Assembly (NCBI GenBank): GCA_963780675.1
Contig: CAWACR010000008.1
Location: forward strand, 1 to 64,000
Length of the DNA stretch: 64,000 nt
DNA from: JAHECE01 sp963780675
Lineage (GTDB): Bacteria > Actinomycetota > Actinomycetes > Actinomycetales > JAHECE01
Direction: 5' to 3'
Positions within the stretch are counted from its first letter, which is position 1; every line of letters begins with the position of its first letter. A model generated the notes under the pieces. The model had not been told where the DNA came from. It made no database searches and saw only the letters and a program-made list of their open reading frames with translations. A program made the translations under genes and the position numbers. Shown in pieces: positions 47,463 to 57,480 of this stretch.

Positions 47463-48221
47463 TCAGCCCTTCGCCGCGGCCTCCCACGCCGCGTGCGCGG
47501 CGCCGACGATCCCGGCGTTGTTGCGCAGCTCCGCCACCACGAGCGGCGTGCGGGTCTCGAGCAGGGGCACCCACTTCTGGGGCTTCTTGGAGATCCCGCC
47601 GCCCAGGATGATCAGCTCGGGCCACAGGAGGGCCTCGAGCTTCTGCAGGTAGCGCGACGCCCGCCCGGCCCACTCCTCCCACGACAGCTCCTCGCGCTCG
47701 CGCGCCAGGGCAGAGGCGCGGGACTCTGCGTCGAAGCCGTCGATCTCGATGTGGCCCAGTTCCGAGTTGGGCACGAGCACCCCGTCGTGGATGATCGCCG
47801 TCCCGATCCCGGTCCCGAACGTCACCATGAGCACGGTGCCCATGTGCCCGTGGCCGGCGCCGTAGACGGCCTCGCCCAGCCCCGCGGCGTCGGCGTCGTT
47901 GAGGTAGACGGACGGGCCGGGCAGGAGGTCGCCCACCACCTGGGTCAGCGACGTCCCGATCCACGAGGAGTCCACGTTCGCGGCGGTCTGCACCACGCCG
48001 TCGAGCACCACGCCGGGGAAGTCCACGCCCACCGGTCCGGAGAAGCCGAAGGACTGCGCGATCTCGGCGATCGTCGCTCCCACGGCCTCCGGAGTAGAGG
48101 GCGACGGCGTCGGGATGCGGTGCCGGTCCGTGATCAGCTGCCCCGTGTCCAGGTCGACGACGGCGCCCTTGATGCCCGTCCCGCCCACGTCGACCCCGAG
48201 GGCCGTACTGCTTCCTGCCAT
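47463..48221 (-). CDS. ppgK: polyphosphate glucokinase
   Basis: A 252-residue ROK-family glucokinase that phosphorylates glucose with polyphosphate or ATP, typical of Actinobacteria. LGVDVGGTGIKGAVVDLDTG at residues 8-27 is the phosphate loop, GVDFPGVV near 63, LNDADAAGLGEAVYGAG near 103, TFGTGIGTAIIHDG near 128 and SELGHIEIDG near 147 supply the sugar-binding residues; WPELIILGGGISKKPQKW is near the end. The ATG at 48221 follows GAGGACGCC and was chosen over an in-frame start at 48260. Confidence 0.94.
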   Translation of the reverse strand: MAGSSTALGVDVGGTGIKGAVVDLDTGQLITDRHRIPTPSPSTPEAVGATIAEIAQSFGFSGPVGVDFPGVVLDGVVQTAANVDSSWIGTSLTQVVGDLLPGPSVYLNDADAAGLGEAVYGAGHGHMGTVLMVTFGTGIGTAIIHDGVLVPNSELGHIEIDGFDAESRASALAREREELSWEEWAGRASRYLQKLEALLWPELIILGGGISKKPQKWVPLLETRTPLVVAELRNNAGIVGAAHAAWEAAAKG

Positions 48222-48293
48222 GGCGTCCTCCCGTGCAAGCGCGTGCCCACACCCTGCCACGCGCGCGGCCCGCGCCGGGGGCCGAACGGGCGA

Positions 48294-48671
48294 TCAGGTG
48301 GTGGGCCCGGGCGCGGCCCCCGCCTCCGGTTCCGCCGCACCTTCCGGCCGCTCCTTCTCGATCTTCCGCCAGTGGTAGACGTACAGCGGTCCCGCGATCA
48401 GCAGGGCGGTGACCGAGGAGACGAGGCCCAGGACGGCGTAGCGCTGCTGCGACTCGGTCGCCGCCTGCTCCTGCGCGGCGATCTCCTCCTCCGTGAGCCC
48501 GTCCCCCTCCTTCACGGGTTCGGAGTAGCCGTAGTAGTTGGGGTCCGGCCAGGCGAGCTCCACCACGCCCCGCACGAGGTTGACGGCAGAGAAGATGACG
48601 ATGATCAACGTGATCAGGCACACCAGGTAGAGGTAGAGGTTCCGCAGCGAGAACCTGTCGCGGGCCGCCAT
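48294..48671 (-). CDS. small membrane protein, possible DUF5671-like
   Basis: A 125-residue protein with an N-terminal helix (LYLYLVCLITLIIVIFSAVNLV, near 11-32) and a second near 80-98 separated by an acidic loop; the tail is Glu/Ala-rich. The RFSLRNLYLYLVCLI start resembles the DUF5671 type of membrane domain, but that is uncertain. The ATG at 48671 follows GGAGACGCT. It lies upstream of ppgK on the same strand with no evident link. Confidence 0.75.
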   Translation of the reverse strand: MAARDRFSLRNLYLYLVCLITLIIVIFSAVNLVRGVVELAWPDPNYYGYSEPVKEGDGLTEEEIAAQEQAATESQQRYAVLGLVSSVTALLIAGPLYVYHWRKIEKERPEGAAEPEAGAAPGPTT

Positions 48672-48815
48672 GAGCGTCTCCTTCGCACGTCGCAGGGCGC
48701 ACCTCGCACCCGGGGGAATGGTCGCACCACGGGGAGGGCCACGGCCGGATCGCTCGGCAGAGGGCCGAACGGTGGACGTCGTCCGGGTTGTCCACAGCCG
48801 TGGTCGATTGCCCCC

Positions 48816-48843
48816 TTGCGTTGTCGGCGCCGGCCCGTAGTGT
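48816..48843 (+). promoter_or_regulatory. guaD promoter (leaderless)
   Basis: TTGCGT at 48816 and TAGTGT at 48838 are 16 bases apart; the GTG start at 48851 follows the -10 by seven bases with no ribosome binding site. Confidence 0.5.
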
Positions 48844-48850
48844 CCGGAAC

Positions 48851-50218
48851 GTGACGCCGACGCCACCTCTTCCCATCGCCCCGCCGTTCGCGCTGCGCGC
48901 GCGGGTGCTGACACCCCTCGCCTCCGGCGGAACGGCCTGGGAGCCGGACGGCCTGCTGGTGGTCGACGCCGCGGGCCGGCTCGCGTACGCGGGACCCGCC
49001 GCGGGGCACCCGGCCGCCGCGGGCGCCGTCGACGTCCGGCCCCTGCTCGCCCTGCCCGGTCTGGTGGACCTGCACGTCCACCTGCCGCAGCTCCCCAACG
49101 CCGGCCGCGGCGCAGGTCTGGACGTCCTGGCCTGGCTCGAGCGGTACGTCCTTCCCCTGGAGCAGGGCTGGGCCGACGACGGCGAAGGGGGCCGGGTGGC
49201 CGATCTCGCCTTCCGGGCCCTGGCCTCCGCGGGGACGACGACGGCGCTGGCGTACTGCGCGGCCTACCCCGGTTCCACGGAGGCGGCGTTCCGCGCGGCT
49301 CAGGCGCACGGGATCCGCGCGGTGCTGGGGATGGTGCTGATGGACCGGGTGTCCTACGTCGGAGAGGACCACCCGGCCCGAGCCGCCGACCGCGCGCTCG
49401 CCGCGTCGGTGGACCTGTGCGACCGCTGGCACGGGGCCGACGGCGGCCGGTTGCAGTACGCGTTCACCCCGCGATTCGCGCTCTCGTGCACGCCGGAGAT
49501 GCTGCGGGACTCGGCCGCGGCGGCGCGGGAGCGCGGCGCGTACTGGCAGACGCACCTCTCGGAGGACCTCGGCGAGGTGGCCGAGGTGGCGCGGATGTAC
49601 CCCGAGGCGCACGACTACGTCGACGTGTACGAGATGGCGGGCGGCCTCGGCGAACGCTCGGTGATGGCGCACGCGATCCACCTCACCGACCACGGGCTCG
49701 GGCGGCTCGTGGAGACGGGGACCAAGGTGGCGCACTGCCCGTCGTCGAACCTCTTTCTCTCCTCCGGGCTCATGCCCCTCGCGCGGTACCTGGACGCCGG
49801 GCTGGTGATCGGGCTGGGCTCGGACGTGGCCGGCGGACCGCGGCTCTCCCTGTTCGACGCCATGCGGATGGGCTTCACCACGCAGGTGGCGCAGGTGTTC
49901 GCCGGGCGCGACGCCGGCACGCCTCTCGGCCCCCTCGACTGGCTCCGACTCGGCACGCTCGACGGCGCCCGGGCGCTCGGCCTGGAGGCCGGCACCGGGT
50001 CGCTCGAGGCGGGCAAGGAAGCGGACGTGATCCTCGTGGACGCCGAGCGGACGAGGCTGCTCGGTGGCAGCGCTGGTGACGGCGCTGACGACGTCGCCGC
50101 CGACCCCGACCCTGCCGACCTCGTGGGCCGGCTCATCTTCCGCGAGCACCCGGACATGGTGCGGGCCGCCTACGTCCGGGGCCGGCGCCTGCCCGGACCG
50201 GCGGGGTGGTCGCCGTGA
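48851..50218 (+). CDS. guaD: guanine deaminase
   Basis: A 455-residue amidohydrolase that deaminates guanine to xanthine. Metal ligands are visible: LVDLHVHLPQLPNAGRG (about 72-88), QTHLSED near 233, AHAIHLTD near 272, and the Asp in GLGSDVAGGPRLS near 320; TPRFALSCTPEMLR near 210 is the guanine-binding signature separating GuaD from other deaminases. The GTG at 48851 is preferred because of its promoter spacing. The xdhC start overlaps its stop (GTGA), so xanthine would pass to the dehydrogenase encoded next. Confidence 0.94.
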   Translation: MTPTPPLPIAPPFALRARVLTPLASGGTAWEPDGLLVVDAAGRLAYAGPAAGHPAAAGAVDVRPLLALPGLVDLHVHLPQLPNAGRGAGLDVLAWLERYVLPLEQGWADDGEGGRVADLAFRALASAGTTTALAYCAAYPGSTEAAFRAAQAHGIRAVLGMVLMDRVSYVGEDHPARAADRALAASVDLCDRWHGADGGRLQYAFTPRFALSCTPEMLRDSAAAARERGAYWQTHLSEDLGEVAEVARMYPEAHDYVDVYEMAGGLGERSVMAHAIHLTDHGLGRLVETGTKVAHCPSSNLFLSSGLMPLARYLDAGLVIGLGSDVAGGPRLSLFDAMRMGFTTQVAQVFAGRDAGTPLGPLDWLRLGTLDGARALGLEAGTGSLEAGKEADVILVDAERTRLLGGSAGDGADDVAADPDPADLVGRLIFREHPDMVRAAYVRGRRLPGPAGWSP

Positions 50219-51065
50219 CGGTCCGCCCGATCACCCTGCGGGCGGCCCGACCCGCAGCGCTGCCCGTGCCGGAGCCCGGCGGGCCGGCGCGCGTGCTCGC
50301 GGTTGCCGCTGACCGCACCGGCGCCGGGGTGCGCGGCGCGATGGCGACGGTGCTCGCGCGGCGCGGCTCGAGCCCGGCATCCCCGGGCAGAAGCTCTACC
50401 TGGGTGCGGACGGGGTGTGCGTGGGCACGGTCGGGGGCGGCGCCGTCGAGCGGGCGATCCTCGAGGAACTCGCCGCGCTCGCGTCCGGGGCGGGCGAGGG
50501 CGCCGGTGCCGGCGGGCACGCCGTGCGGACGTTCCGGCTGGGCCCCGACCTGGGGATGTGCTGCGGAGGGCAGGTGGACGTGATGGTCGAGCCGCTGGAA
50601 CCCGCGATGCCGTGCGTCGTCGTCGGCGCCGGGCACGTCGGAGGGGCCCTCGCGCCCCTCCTCGCCGGCCTGGGGTTCGACGTCACCGTGGTCGACGGCC
50701 GCGCCGACTGGCTGCGGGCCGAGCGGCTGCCGGGCGCGCGGCTCGCCGAGGGCGATGTCACGGAGCTCGAGGAGGCGGTGGGCGATGTCGATCCCCGCGG
50801 GGCGTGCCTGGTCATGACCCACGACCACGCCCTCGACCAGCGGGCGATCGAGTGGGCCCTGCGCCGGGGGTTCTCGCTGGTCGGCGGGGTGGGCAGCCGC
50901 GCCAAGGCCGCGCGGGTGCGCTCGCGCCTCGAGGCAGCGGGGTTCGACGAGGCCGACGGCGCCCGCGTGCGGATGCCGCTCGGCGTCGACATCGGCGCGC
51001 GGACGCCGGAGGAGATCGCCGTGTCGATCGCGGCGGAACTCGTCGCGTGGCGGGCCGGGCGATGA
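50215..51065 (+). pseudogene. xdhC: xanthine dehydrogenase accessory protein XdhC, one frameshift
   Basis: XdhC binds molybdenum cofactor and inserts the sulfurated form into xanthine dehydrogenase. The N-terminal ATVLARRGSSP (XdhC/CoxI domain) and VCVGTVGGGAVERAIL follow each other in different frames; one base is missing near 50,372-50,380 (PGQKLYLG needs the other frame). The C-terminal Rossmann part has CVVVGAGHVGGALAPLLAGLGFDVTVVD and GGVGSRAKAARVRSRL. Start and stop both overlap neighbours (GTGA with guaD, ATGA with xdhA), so guaD-xdhC-xdhA is one operon. Confidence 0.88.
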
Positions 51066-52735
51066 GCGGGGGCAGGGCGATGAGCGGGCGGTCGGGGCCG
51101 GGAAGCGGCGGTGCAGGACCGGGCGGCGTCGCGCCGTCGTTGTCGTCGTTCGAGGTGGTGATCAACGGCGAGCGCGTCACCGTCTCGGGCGTCTCCACGA
51201 CGACGACGGCGCTCACGTGGCTGCGCGAGTCCGGCCGCACGGGCACGAAGGAGGGGTGCGCAGAGGGCGACTGCGGCGCCTGCACCATCGGGATCGTCGA
51301 GCGCCCGGCGCCGGGCACAGCGGCCGGCGGCGAGCCGACCATCCACGCCGTCAACTCCTGCCTCGTGCTGCTGCCCACGCTCGCGGGGCGCGAGATCGTC
51401 ACGGTCGAGGGGGTGGCGGCCCGGGCGGAGCGTCCCGGCGCGCCCCGCGCCCTGCACCCCGTCCAGCGGGCGATGGTCGAGCGGAACGGGTCCCAGTGCG
51501 GGTTCTGCACGCCGGGCCTGGTGATGTCGATGATCGAGGCCTACTACCGCGCCGACCTACCGAACGAGCCTGCCGAGGGACGCGCAGCCGTGATCGACCA
51601 GCTCGCGGGCAACATCTGCCGCTGCACCGGCTACCGGCCCATCCGCGAGGCCGCGCTCGATGCCCTGGGGGCGCGCGCCGAGGCGGGTGCCGCGCCCGGG
51701 GTGGCGGGCGCCGTCGTCGGGCTCTCGCGAGGTGGCCCCGGCGCCGGTCCCGCCGGGCTCGGCCACACCGGGCCGCTCGACTACCGCGACCCGGCCGGTG
51801 CGCGCCTGCTGCGGCCCACTGCGCTCGCGGACCTCCTCGCGATCAAGGCGCAGTACGGCTCGGAGGCGGTGCTGCTCGGCGGAGCGACGGAGATCGGCGT
51901 GGCGGTGAACAAGTCGGAGGCGCGGTTCCCGCTGCTCGTCGCCACCGACGGCGTCCCCGACCTGCGGGCGATCGAGCGGGACGAGGACGAGTGGCGCGTC
52001 GGCGGCGCGGTCACGCTGACGGCCCTCGAGGACGCTCTGGGCGAGGAGTACCCCTACCTGAGGCGAATGCTCCGGGTCTTCGCCTCGCGCCAGGTCCGGC
52101 ACGCCGCGACGCTCGCGGGCAATCTCGCCACGGCCGCCCCGATCGGCGACATGGCCCCGGTGCTGCTCGCCCTCGACGCAGCGGTGGTGCTGGAGCGAGC
52201 AGGCGGGTCGCGGCGGGTGGCGCTCGCGGAGTTCGTCACGGGCTACCGGACCACCGTGCTCACCCCGGACGAGGTGATCCGGTGGATCGTGCTCCCGCGG
52301 CGCGCGGCGCTCGAGGCGCGGGTGGCCCCCGGCGGGCAACTGCTGCTGCACGCCGCGAAGGTGGCCGGACGCCGGGAGATGGCGACGAGCACGGTGGCGG
52401 CGGGCTTCGCCGTCGGGCTCGACGGCGAAGGTCGGGTGGTGCATGCCCGGCTGGCCTTCGCGGGGGTCGCCGCGACGCCGTGGCGGGCGCGGGCCACGGA
52501 GGAGGCGCTGCTCGGGCGGGCGTGGCCGGACGCGGTGGGGGCCGCCGTCGAGGTCCTGCTCGGGGAGGTGCGCCCCATCGACGACCTGCGCGGGTCGGCC
52601 GCCTACCGCCGCGCCGTGACCGCCGGCCTGCTCGAACGGTTCGCGGCCGGGGAGCACGACGGCGCGCCGTCGGCCGGCACGTCACCGATCGACGACGACG
52701 GCTTCGAGTCGACGGCGCCGTGGGCTCCCGCCGCC
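51062..52735 (+). CDS. xdhA: xanthine dehydrogenase, [2Fe-2S] and FAD domains
   Basis: The N-terminal 2Fe-2S domain has CAEGDCGACTIG near residues 67-78 and the second cluster motif SQCGFCTPGLVMSM (about 145) with NICRCTGYRPIREAALDALG (about 182). The FAD domain (about 250-520) shows LLGGATEIGVAVNKSEARFP, VRHAATLAGNLATAAPIGDMAPVLLAL and GRREMATSTVAAGFAV. It passes electrons from the Mo site to FAD and NAD. There is no stop codon before the xdhB homology; the frame runs on through a linker of roughly 35 residues, so the chain is either a fusion or its stop was lost. The ATG overlaps xdhC by four bases. Confidence 0.9.
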
Positions 52736-55339
52736 GACGGCCGGGAACTCGCCCACGAGAGCGCGATCGCTGCACGTCACGGGCGCGGCGCGATACGTGG
52801 ACGACGTCGCGCGCCGCCGCGCCGATGCTCGAGGTGTGGCCGGTGCTCGCCACGCACGCCCACGCGCGGATCCTGTCGATCGACGCCTCGGCGGCGCGCG
52901 CGACGCCCGGCGTCGTGGCCGTGCTCACCGCACGGGACGTACCCGGTCGCAACGACGTCGGCGTCGCTGCGGCAGGACGAGCCGCTCTTCGCCGACGCCG
53001 AGGTCGCCTACCACGGGCAGCTCGTCGCCCTGGTGGTCGGCGGAGAATCGGGCGGCCGCGCGGGCGGGGGCGGGCGCCGTCGTCGTCCACTACGACCCGC
53101 TGCCGGCGGTGCTGGGGATCGACGCGGCGATCGCGGCGGACTCCTACCTGACCGAGCCGCACGTCATCCGGCGCGGCGACGTCGACGCGGCGCTCGCCGC
53201 GAGCCCGCACCGGCTCACCGGCGAGCTGCGAGGTCGGCGGGCAGGAGCACTTCTACCTCGAGACGCACGCCGCGTGGGCCGAGGTCGGCGAGGACGGCGA
53301 GGTGTTCGTGTCCTCGTCCACGCAGCACCCGAGCGAGGTGCAGGCCGTCGTCGCGCACGTGCTCGCACCTGCCGCGCAACAAGGTCGTCGTGCAGTCGCC
53401 GCGCATGGGCGGCGGCTTCGGCGGCAAGGAGACGCAGGCAACGCGTGGGCCGCGCTCGGCGGCGCTCGCGGCGGAGGTGACCGGGCGGCCGCGTGCGCGT
53501 GCAGCTCGATCGCGACGTCGACATGAGCTCACGGGCAAGCGGCACCCGTTCCTCGCGCGCTTCGAGGCGGGCTTCGACGACGACGGCGCGCTGCTGGCGC
53601 TGCGACGTCGATCTCTGTGTCCGACGGCGGCTGGGCGCTCGACCTGCTCCGAGTCCATCTGCGACCGCGCGCTGTTCCACCTCGACAACGCCTACTACGT
53701 GCCGGCGTGGAGGTTCGACGGGGCGGGTCGCGCAAGACGAACTCGGCCTCGCACACGGCGTTCCGCGGCTTCGGCGGGCCGCAGGGCATGCTCGTGATCG
53801 AGGAGATCCTCGACCGCGTCGCGCGGCGGCTCGGGCTCGCGCCGGAGGTGGTGCGCGAGCGGAACCTCTACCGCGGCGAGCGGCGCGAGCCGAACACCAC
53901 GCACTACGGGCAGGAGCTCGGCGACCAGCGCATTCGCGCAGATCTGGGACCGGGTCGCTGGCCTCGAGCGCGGTTCGCCGAGCGGCGCGCGCGAGGTCGC
54001 GGAGTGGAACGCGCGCCGAGCGCGCCGGGCAGCGGGTGCAAGCGCGGCCTGGCGATCACGCCGGTGAAGTTCGGGATCTCGTTCACGGCGACGTGTGCTC
54101 AACCAGGCCGGCGCGCTCGTGCTCGTCTACCGCGACGGCACGGTGCAGGTGAACCACGGCGGCACCGAGATGGGCCAGGGCCTGCACACGAAGATGCTCG
54201 GGCATCGCGATGCGCGAGCTCGGCGTGCCGGCCGCGGCCGTCCGGGTGATGCCGACGCGACGGACAAGGTGCCGAACACGTCGGCGACCGCGGCGTCGAG
54301 CGGCGCCGACCTCAACGGCGCAGGCGGTGCGGGCGGCGTGCACGACCCTGCGCGAGCGCCTCGCGCCGATCGCCGCGGAGCTGCTTGGTTCGGGACTGCC
54401 GGGTCCAGGACTGCTGGGCGCGCCGTCGTCGACCTCCCCAGACGGGACGGTGGTGCCGGCATCGGCGGTGACCTTCTCCGGCGGCGTGGCGACGTCGCCG
54501 CTCGCCCCCGGCGTCCAGGTGCCGTTCGCGGAGCGTGGTGGACCGCGCGTGGGCCGACGCAGGTGCCGCTCTTCGCGGCGGGGTACTACCGGACGCCGGG
54601 CATCGGGTACGACAGGGCGACCGGCACGCGGCCGCCCGTTCCACTACTTCGCGTACGGCGCCGCCGTGAGCGAGGTCGAGGTGGACGGCTGGACCGGGCA
54701 TGACGCGGGTGCTGGCCGTGGACATCCTGCACGACGTCGGCGAGTCGCTCAACCCGGGGATCGACCGCGGGCAGGTCGAGGGCGGGTTCGTCCAGGGGAT
54801 GGGCTGGCTCACCGGCGAGGAGCTGCAGTGGGGCGACGACGGCGCGCTGCTCACCCACGGGGCGCGCACGTACCTCGATGCCGACGATCGGGGACGCGCC
54901 GGCGCGTTTCCGGGTGGACGCTGCTGCCGAGCGCGGCGCAGGAGGGGGTGATCCACGGGTCAGCAAGGCGGTCGGCGAGCCGCCGTTCATGCTGGCCATC
55001 AGCGTGCGCGAGGCGATCCGCGACGCGGTGGCGGCCTTCGCGCCGCCCACCCCCTTCGCGCCGCCCACCCCCTCCGTCGAACGCGGGGTTATGGGTCGAT
55101 TGGAGGCGGATTCGACCCACAACCCCGCGTTCGGCAGGGATGCGGTGTCGACGGGCGCGGGCGGGGATCGAGTCGCAGCGGGTGTGGATCAGGTCGAGAC
55201 GGGCGCGGACCGGGATCCTGGCGAGACGGCCGAGGTGAGGCTCACCACCCCGGCGACGCCCGAAGCGGTCCTGGCGGCCATCCACCACTTCCGCCGAACG
55301 CGGGGTTACGGGTCGAATGGGCGGGGAATCGACCCATAA
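52736..55339 (+). pseudogene. xdhB: xanthine dehydrogenase molybdopterin domain, about 27 frameshifts
   Basis: The molybdenum-binding part of xanthine dehydrogenase, which hydroxylates xanthine to urate. Across 2.2 kb the conserved order is recoverable in mixed frames: RELAHESAIA, DEPLFADAEVAYHGQLVALVV, GGQEHFYLET, SPRMGGGFGGKETQ, TGKRHPFLARFEAGF, ASHTAFRGFGGPQGMLVIEEILDR, LAITPVKFGISFTAT, VNHGGTEMGQGLHTKM, VPNTSATAASSGADLNG, FHYFAYGAAVSEVEVDG, GWLTGEELQWG and KAVGEPPFMLAISVREAI. Indels, mostly insertions, occur every 50-150 bases from 52,773 to 54,960. The C-terminus contains one palindromic element in frame and takes its TAA from a second. Confidence 0.9.
55078..55135. repeat. palindromic element B1, inside xdhB coding sequence
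   Basis: CGAACGCGGGGTTATGGGTC (55078) pairs with GACCCACAACCCCGCGTTCG near 55114-55133 with one wobble. In the xdhB frame it encodes ERGVMGRLEADSTHNPAFG, separating a Pro-rich linker from the conserved TPATPEAVLAAIHHF tail, so insertion kept the frame open. Confidence 0.85.
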
Positions 55340-55353
55340 CCCCGCGTTCGGCG
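55292..55353. repeat. palindromic element B2, at the end of xdhB
   Basis: CGCCGAACGCGGGGTTACGG (55292) and its inverted partner ending CCCCGCGTTCGGCG (55353) form 25-base arms with one mismatch. The xdhB frame runs into the element and stops at its TAA (55337-55339). Confidence 0.87.
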
Positions 55354-55458
55354 AGAGAGGCGGGGTCAGCGCGGGGCAGGACCACCGGGGGAAGGGTGGC
55401 GGCGGGTCCGCCGAAAAGACCTGGCGGGCGGGCGCCGTCGTCGGTGACCCTGGATCGC

Positions 55459-56604
55459 ATGCCTGCCCAGGACACCTTCCGCATCGTCGAGGCGCCCGTC
55501 CCCGACTCCCTCGACTCGCCCGACGCCTGGGCGCTGCGCGCGGTGACGGACCTCGAGCACGCGATGCACGTGGAGATCTGGGGCTACCCCGACCTCGCCG
55601 AGAGCCTCCAGGCATGCTGGGCCTGGACCCGCAACCAGACCTACGGCCGGCGGCTCCACCTGCTGGCCGTGGCCGACGACGGCGCGTCGACCCCGGGCCC
55701 GGGTCCCGCGCGGGCGCTCGGCTCGTTGTCCGTCCACCTACCGGACGCGCACAACACCCACCTCGTCGAGGCGTTCGTCAACGTCGGGGCGGCCGATCGC
55801 GGCCGCGGCATCGGGACCGCGCTGGCGGAGCGGGCCGAGGCGATCGCGCGGGAGTCGGGGCGCCGGCTGATTGTGTCCTGGTCCGATCACGCGGCGGAGC
55901 CGCCGGAGCCGACCGGTCCTGGCGACGCTCCCGTGCTGCGCCCGCCCACCGGCAGCGGCCGGATCCCCGACGACGCCGCGTCGCGGTTCGCTCGTCGGCT
56001 CGGCTACGCGCTCGAGCAGGCCGAGCGGCACTCGGTGCTGGACCTCCCGGCCGACGGCGCGCTGCTCGACGCGCTCGAGGCGCGGGCCGCCGCGGCGGCG
56101 GGTCGCGAGTACCGGGTGGTGACCTGGGCCGACGCGGCACCGGCGGAGTGGGTGGACGCGTGCGGTGTCCTCTTCACGCGCATGAGCACCGACGTCCCGC
56201 TCGGCGGCCTCGACGTGGAGGAGGACGTCTGGGACGCGAGCCGCGTCCGGGACTTCGAACGCACGCACGCCGCGGCCGGCCACCGCCTGCTGGTCGCGGC
56301 CGCGGAGCACGTGCCGACCGGCACCCTCGCGGCCTTTACCGTGCTCGTGGTGCGGCCGGGAACGGGGGACGACCTCGACGCCGTGTTCCAGGACGCGACG
56401 CTCGCGCTGAAGGAGCACCGCGGGCACCGGCTCGGCATGCTCGTGAAGGTGGCCAACGTGCGTGCGGTCCGGGCGGCGTTCCCTCGCGCGGAACGGATCC
56501 ACACCTGGAACGCCGAGGAGAACGGCCACATGCTCGCGATCAACGTGGCGATGGGGTTCCGCGCGGCCGGGATCTCGGCGGCCTGGCAGAAGCGCCTGGC
56601 CTGA
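55459..56604 (+). CDS. GNAT family N-acetyltransferase with two GNAT domains
   Basis: A 381-residue protein with a tandem pair of GNAT folds. The first, with the acetyl-CoA loop AADRGRGIGTALAERAEAIA near 111-130, is complete; the second is degenerate and ends with the family-like AVRAAFPRAERIHTWNAEENGHMLAINVAMGFR near 335-370. Such two-domain proteins in Actinobacteria resemble mycothiol synthase and aminoglycoside-modifying relatives, but substrate is unknown. The ATG at 55459 was chosen over an upstream in-frame start; its context begins about 105 bases after palindrome B2. Confidence 0.88.
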   Translation: MPAQDTFRIVEAPVPDSLDSPDAWALRAVTDLEHAMHVEIWGYPDLAESLQACWAWTRNQTYGRRLHLLAVADDGASTPGPGPARALGSLSVHLPDAHNTHLVEAFVNVGAADRGRGIGTALAERAEAIARESGRRLIVSWSDHAAEPPEPTGPGDAPVLRPPTGSGRIPDDAASRFARRLGYALEQAERHSVLDLPADGALLDALEARAAAAAGREYRVVTWADAAPAEWVDACGVLFTRMSTDVPLGGLDVEEDVWDASRVRDFERTHAAAGHRLLVAAAEHVPTGTLAAFTVLVVRPGTGDDLDAVFQDATLALKEHRGHRLGMLVKVANVRAVRAAFPRAERIHTWNAEENGHMLAINVAMGFRAAGISAAWQKRLA

Positions 56605-56651
56605 CCGCCCCCACACTCGCTGAGGTCAGCTGGTCGACGGCGGTGCGCAGG

Positions 56652-57383
56652 TCAGCGCGCGTAGCGCCCCACGAAGTTCCGCAGCACCCGGGTCGACTCC
56701 GTCACGTCCGCGAGCACCACGCGGGCGATGAGGTCGTCGATCTCCTCCGGCGGGAAGTACCCGGCGTGCTGGTAGACCCGGATGCGGGTGATGATCCCGT
56801 CGTGGTCCAGCTCCGGGTGGAACTGGGTCGCGTAGAGGTTGGCCTTGACCCGGAACATCTGCACGGGGCAGCCGGGGGTCGTCGCCAGCAGCGTCGCGGA
56901 CGCCGGCAGCACGGTGCACGCCTCCTTGTGGCCCACGAAGGCGTCGAAGACCCGTGGCACGCCCGCGAGCAGTGGGTCCGCGGCGCCGTCGTCGGTCACC
57001 GTGATCGGGACAGCGCCCACGGGCTCACCGTACGTACGATCGATCAGCCCGCCCTGGTGCACCCCGAGCGTGCCGATGCCGTAGCACGCGCCGAGGAAGG
57101 GGAAGTCGCGCGCGACGATCTCGTCGAGGAGCGGTCGCAGCTCAGCCTCCACCCGCCGCTGGACGGGCGACTTCTCGTCCTCCTGGTCTCCCGAGTTGAA
57201 CGGGCTGCCCCCCACGATGACGCCCGAGTAGGCGTCGAGGTCGAAGGGCGGCAGCGGGGCGGACTCCATCCGGAACCGCTGCAGCTGCGCCGGCTCGAGC
57301 CCGGCCGCGCGGAGGAAGCCTTCGTACTCGTTGTCGGCGGCGTCGTCCTCGGGCCGGGACTGCAGGAGGAGGAAGGGCTTCAC
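56652..57383 (-). CDS. class I glutamine amidotransferase-like protein
   Basis: A 243-residue GATase1 protein like the glutaminase-like subunits annotated as GMP synthase homologues. The nucleophile elbow is GACYGIGTLGVHQGG (Cys near 100) and the catalytic His lies in ATQFHPELDHDG near 190; GVIVGGSPFNSGD near 57 is the oxyanion region. There is no synthase domain, so it is a stand-alone enzyme of unknown substrate, perhaps acting on a glutamyl or glutamine-like compound. The GTG at 57383 is the nearest start to the conserved LLLQSRPED strand. It is downstream of thiQ on the same strand. Confidence 0.87.
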   Translation of the reverse strand: MKPFLLLQSRPEDDAADNEYEGFLRAAGLEPAQLQRFRMESAPLPPFDLDAYSGVIVGGSPFNSGDQEDEKSPVQRRVEAELRPLLDEIVARDFPFLGACYGIGTLGVHQGGLIDRTYGEPVGAVPITVTDDGAADPLLAGVPRVFDAFVGHKEACTVLPASATLLATTPGCPVQMFRVKANLYATQFHPELDHDGIITRIRVYQHAGYFPPEEIDDLIARVVLADVTESTRVLRNFVGRYAR

Positions 57384-57480
57384 GAGCGTCGATGGTAACC
57401 GGGGCCCGCCGGAGGAGCCGCGCCGGTCCGGGCGGACGAGCCGCGCCGGGCCGCAGCGGTTGGGGCAGCGCGACGACGGG

